DNA of 64,000 nucleotides from an uncultured Oribacterium sp. Lineage in GTDB: Bacteria; Bacillota; Clostridia; Lachnospirales; Lachnospiraceae. Position 1 is the stretch's first letter, and each line of letters starts with the position of its first letter. Shown one piece after another: positions 61,327-64,000 of the stretch. The stretch covers positions 1 through 64,000 of the forward strand of contig CAMKKZ010000003.1 in NCBI GenBank assembly GCA_946413525.1, in the 5' to 3' direction. A model generated the notes under the pieces. That model ran no database searches. It had not been told where the DNA came from and was given only the letters and a program-made list of their open reading frames with translations. The position numbers were made by a program, and so were the translations under genes.

Positions 61327-63339
61327 TCATTTATCCAGTTCGTCCAGTTCCTTTAGCCAGAGGGCCGATACGGCATCGCTTGGCATACGCAGATCCCCTC
61401 TCGGGCTCAGGGAAACGGAACCCACCTTTGGACCATCCGGAAGGCAGCTTCTCTTGAACTGCTGAGAGAAGAAGCGTCTGTAGAAATTCCTAAGCCACTT
61501 CAAAATTATTTCTGGAGCGTACACGTTCAAGGAAAGCCCTGCCTCCTGTCCACCCTCGCCCGCCAAATGCCTGCAGGCATCTATATTCTCCTTGCTGAAA
61601 GCCTGCAGAGAGAGCTGGTAAACCTTTTTCGGCGAAAAACCCTGCCTGAGCGCCTGATAGAGGAAAAAATCATGCAGCTCATACGGCCCCACGAGGTCCT
61701 CCGTCTTCTGCGAAATGGCTCCATCTTTGGATGGCGGCAGCAGCTCCGGGCTCACCGGTGTATCCAGGATATCCAAAAGTGCCTTCTTCAGCTCCTGCTT
61801 CCCCGCATTCTCCATGCTGTAGCGCACCAAATGCCGGACCAGCGTCTTCGGCACGCCGGCATTAACGCCATACATGGACATATGATCGCCGTTATAGGTC
61901 GCCCAGCCCAGCGCCAGCTCGCTGAGATCCCCCGTCCCGACCACAAGGGCGTTCAAATCGTTGGCCAGATCCATCAGGACCAGCGTGCGTTCCCTGGCCT
62001 GGGCATTTTCATAGGTGACATTTCTATTATCCTCCTCATGCCCGATATCCCGGAAATGCTGCAGGACGGAGTCCTTGATATTGATTTCCCGCAGGGACGC
62101 GCCGACGCCCTCGGCCAGAAGGAGCGCATTGCGATACGTCCTGTCCGTTGTCCCGAACGCCGGCATCGTTACGCAGATAATGTTCTCCTTTGGATAATCC
62201 AAAAGCTCAAAGGCTTTGGCCGACGCAAGGAGCGCCAGCGTGGAGTCCAGGCCACCGCTCAGGCCAATGACGACGGAACGCTGCCCCGTATGCAAAAGCC
62301 TCTTTTTCAGGCCGCTGGCCTGAATCATGAAAACAGCTTCACATCTCCTGCCGCGCTCCTTCGGATTACAGGGAACAAAGGGATTCGGTTCAATCAGGCG
62401 GTCAAAACGGCTTGCCTTTTCGGCAGGGAGCGAGACGGGAATATGTACATAATCATCAAAGCTCTGCAGCTCCGCAGGATAAGTCGTCATCCTCTGGCGT
62501 TCCTTCCGAAGCTTGTCAAGATCGACATCCGAAAAAAGAACATCCTTTCCGAAAGGGGGATTCTCCGCGAGGAGCAGGCCGTTTTCGGCAATCATATTAT
62601 GTCCCGAAAAGACCAGGTCCTGAGTGGATTCCCCTTCTCCGGCATCCGCGTAAATATAAGCCGCCACCAGGCGGGAACTCAGGGATCTGACCATCTCCCG
62701 GCGGTAATCCTCCTTGCCCACGGTCTCAGAGCTGGCGGAGCAGTTCGCGATCAGCATTGCCCCCGCCATCGCATGGCTTGCGGAAGGAGGGGATGGCATC
62801 CACGCGTCCTCGCAAATCTCAGCCGCCATGGAAAAATCGGAATTCTCCTCCGCTGCCAAAATAATGTTCATGCCAAAAGGCACCTCGTACGACTCTCCGG
62901 AAAACTTGTTGGAAAAGCCCAGCCAGCGGATCTCCTTGTCCCCTCTCGCAAACCACCTTGCTTCATAATACTCCGAATAATTCGGAATATACCGCTTCGG
63001 GATAAAGGCCAGCACCTGCCCTTGCTGGATGACGGCGGCTGTATTGTACAGCTTGCCCGAAGCAAAAAGCGGAAACCCGATAACGGAAAGTATGGGCAGC
63101 TCCCTGGTCTCATAGCAGATCCTGTCCAACGCATCCTTGGCCGCATCCAGCAGCGTCCCCTGCAGGAAAAGGTCCCCGCAGGTATAGCCCGTCACGCAAA
63201 GCTCCGGCAAAACCAGGACGCGGGCTCCCTGCCCGGCACAGTATTGGATCAGGCGAATAATCTCGGAGGCATTATGCTCCGTATCCGCCACCCTGATCTC
63301 CGGTGTTGCCGCAGCCACCTTCAAAAACCCGTCAATCAT
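61327..63339 (-). CDS. nadE: Glutamine-dependent NAD+ synthetase
   Basis: A 670-residue NadE of the two-domain type. It amidates nicotinate adenine dinucleotide with ATP, using ammonia from glutamine. Start at 63339 with GGGGGGATGGG upstream; the frame extends 19 codons further without a site. The N-terminal nitrilase-type glutaminase shows E in LVLPELCVTGYTCG, K in FIPKRYIPNYSEYYE and C in AEICEDAWMP. The C-terminal synthetase has the P-loop VIGLSGGLDSTLALL, TMPAFGTTDRTYRNA, GTGDLSELALGWATYNGDHMSMYGVN and the late KVGSVSLSPRGDLRMPSDA. Family length is normal. Confidence 0.95.
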   Translation of the reverse strand: MIDGFLKVAAATPEIRVADTEHNASEIIRLIQYCAGQGARVLVLPELCVTGYTCGDLFLQGTLLDAAKDALDRICYETRELPILSVIGFPLFASGKLYNTAAVIQQGQVLAFIPKRYIPNYSEYYEARWFARGDKEIRWLGFSNKFSGESYEVPFGMNIILAAEENSDFSMAAEICEDAWMPSPPSASHAMAGAMLIANCSASSETVGKEDYRREMVRSLSSRLVAAYIYADAGEGESTQDLVFSGHNMIAENGLLLAENPPFGKDVLFSDVDLDKLRKERQRMTTYPAELQSFDDYVHIPVSLPAEKASRFDRLIEPNPFVPCNPKERGRRCEAVFMIQASGLKKRLLHTGQRSVVIGLSGGLDSTLALLASAKAFELLDYPKENIICVTMPAFGTTDRTYRNALLLAEGVGASLREINIKDSVLQHFRDIGHEEDNRNVTYENAQARERTLVLMDLANDLNALVVGTGDLSELALGWATYNGDHMSMYGVNAGVPKTLVRHLVRYSMENAGKQELKKALLDILDTPVSPELLPPSKDGAISQKTEDLVGPYELHDFFLYQALRQGFSPKKVYQLSLQAFSKENIDACRHLAGEGGQEAGLSLNVYAPEIILKWLRNFYRRFFSQQFKRSCLPDGPKVGSVSLSPRGDLRMPSDAVSALWLKELDELDK

Positions 63340-63419
63340 CCCATCCCCCCTGTTATCTATTTCAGTCAATAACTTTTTCAGCCAGCCATTCAGCACCCTC
63401 TGAATTTCATAAAATTCCA

Positions 63420-63580
63420 GTAACTATTCAGCACCCTATTCGCAGTCGCCTTTGGCGACTTCATGCGCGCGTTCAGAGGCGCTCCGCGCCTTGTCCGCCC
63501 TCTGGATTTCCGAGAATTCCAAATGAAAAGCAAGCTTTCCATTTGGAATTCTCGGAAATCCAGAGGTGCTGAATAGTTAC
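63420..63580. mobile_element. MITE Y, second copy
   Basis: 161 bp with ends GTAACTATTCAGCACCCT and GGTGCTGAATAGTTAC, nearly identical inside to the copy at 33371. Flanks AAATTCCA (63412-63419) and AAATTGCA (63581-63588) match at 7 of 8 bases, as a slightly decayed target duplication. A solo end lies just before it (63389-63404). Confidence 0.82.
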
Positions 63581-63589
63581 AAATTGCAA

Positions 63590-63700
63590 ATCGAGGACTT
63601 GATTGTTATTTCGTTTTCAATTTTGTTCTAATGAAAAACTTGATTGTTGTTTGCTTTTCATAATGAAGAGCTTGATTATTATTTGATTTTCATTAGGAAT
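63590..63700. repeat. Three A/T-rich direct repeats downstream of guaB
   Basis: Units of about 33-40 bases with ACTTGATTGTTATTT, CTTGATTGTTGTTTG and GCTTGATTATTATTTG, each followed by a TTTTCA run. No gene is present. Confidence 0.65.
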
Positions 63701-63767
63701 ACTCCAAAATACGGCAGATGGAAAAGGATCGGAACGCTCCGAAACGCCCTGAAAGCCAAATCCTTCC

Positions 63768-64000
63768 TCAGAACACGCCGTCCGAACTGTAATTCGGTGC
63801 TTCTTTCGTGATCTGTATGTCATGAGGATGTGACTCCTTCAGGGAAGCTGCGGAAATCTTGATAAATTTGGATTCCGTCTGGAGCGCGCGTATATTCGCG
63901 GTGCCGCAATAGCCCATGCCCGAACGGAGACCGCCCACAAACTGGAAAATAGTGTCCTCCACCTTGCCCTTATAAGCCACTCGCCCTTCCACGCCCTCCG
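63768..64000 (-). CDS. guaB: IMP dehydrogenase, C-terminal part (continues past window)
   Basis: The frame enters from the window end and stops at 63768. It reads [40 protein letters not shown] and [20 protein letters not shown], the conserved C-terminal segment of IMPDH, which oxidises IMP to XMP in GMP synthesis. The active-site flap E-G and the [10 protein letters not shown] motif are typical. It ends in a short normal tail ([11 protein letters not shown]). About 75 codons are visible. Confidence 0.95.
   Translation of the reverse strand, partial: EGVEGRVAYKGKVEDTIFQFVGGLRSGMGYCGTANIRALQTESKFIKISAASLKESHPHDIQITKEAPNYSSDGVF

Noticed and set aside
61089..61457. Plus-strand 122-codon frame
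   Set aside because: It covers element V and runs antisense into nadE. It is not an independent gene.
61567..63372. Long plus-strand frame (601 codons) opposite nadE
   Set aside because: It is an antisense shadow; the minus strand carries all NadE catalytic motifs.

Overview
The window looks like a chromosomal segment of an anaerobic gut-type Firmicute, most likely of the Lachnospiraceae. The evidence is a clostridial housekeeping set (rpoD, argF, nadE, the 3' end of guaB), a butyrate kinase/phosphotransacetylase pair, a giant 2-hydroxyacyl-CoA dehydratase/activase fusion, BspA-type LRR surface proteins, YARHG and cell-wall-binding repeat proteins, and strong AGGAGG-type ribosome sites. No tRNA or rRNA gene was recognised. 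Assignments come from reading the sequence only; no database search was run.

Layout. 0-1 kb: YoeB/RelB-type toxin-antitoxin pair and a group II intron remnant. 1-10.4 kb: two large secreted BspA-like proteins, then a tyrosine recombinase gene. The recombinase gene is bracketed by two inverted copies of one 25-bp dyad site. Just inside the distal site lies a near-consensus promoter pointing outward, so inversion would aim it at the proximal BspA-like gene. This is the layout of a phase-variable promoter switch. 11-18.3 kb: a ThrE-type exporter, then gene decay (frameshifted DeoR regulator, fused remnants of an aminotransferase and two zinc dehydrogenases), a second toxin-antitoxin pair, and a 5-oxoprolinase cluster in which pxpB and pxpC are cut by one internal deletion while pxpA is intact. 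18.6-28.2 kb: a type I restriction-modification operon (hsdM, DUF1016 nuclease, hsdS, hsdR, AAA/PD-(D/E)XK gene). Its hsdS carries a 16-unit tetranucleotide tract; 15 or 18 units would fuse a third target-recognition module onto an already complete specificity subunit.

28.6-36 kb: a mannose-6-phosphate isomerase/ROK kinase fusion, a zinc-ribbon membrane protein with 11-residue repeats, an oxidoreductase, a DJ-1/PfpI protein, pta and buk. 37-43 kb: an AAA/DUF4143 ATPase and a metal P-type ATPase operon with small membrane partners. 43.5-49.5 kb: a 1351-residue protein with two PI3/4-kinase-like modules, and a four-YARHG secreted protein. 51-56 kb: the acyl-CoA dehydratase giant. 56-64 kb: a cell-wall-binding protein, rpoD, argF, a TrmH/SpoU methyltransferase, nadE and guaB.

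The intergenic space is unusually full of dispersed palindromic elements. At least six families recur: a leader element directly upstream of about ten genes; an approximately 90-bp element found between genes and also inserted in frame inside the trmH-type gene; an IS66-like MITE nested within another MITE with an exact 8-bp target duplication; and three further hairpin families. Together with the promoter switch and the hsdS repeat tract, they suggest a genome that uses small repeats heavily for regulation and variation.
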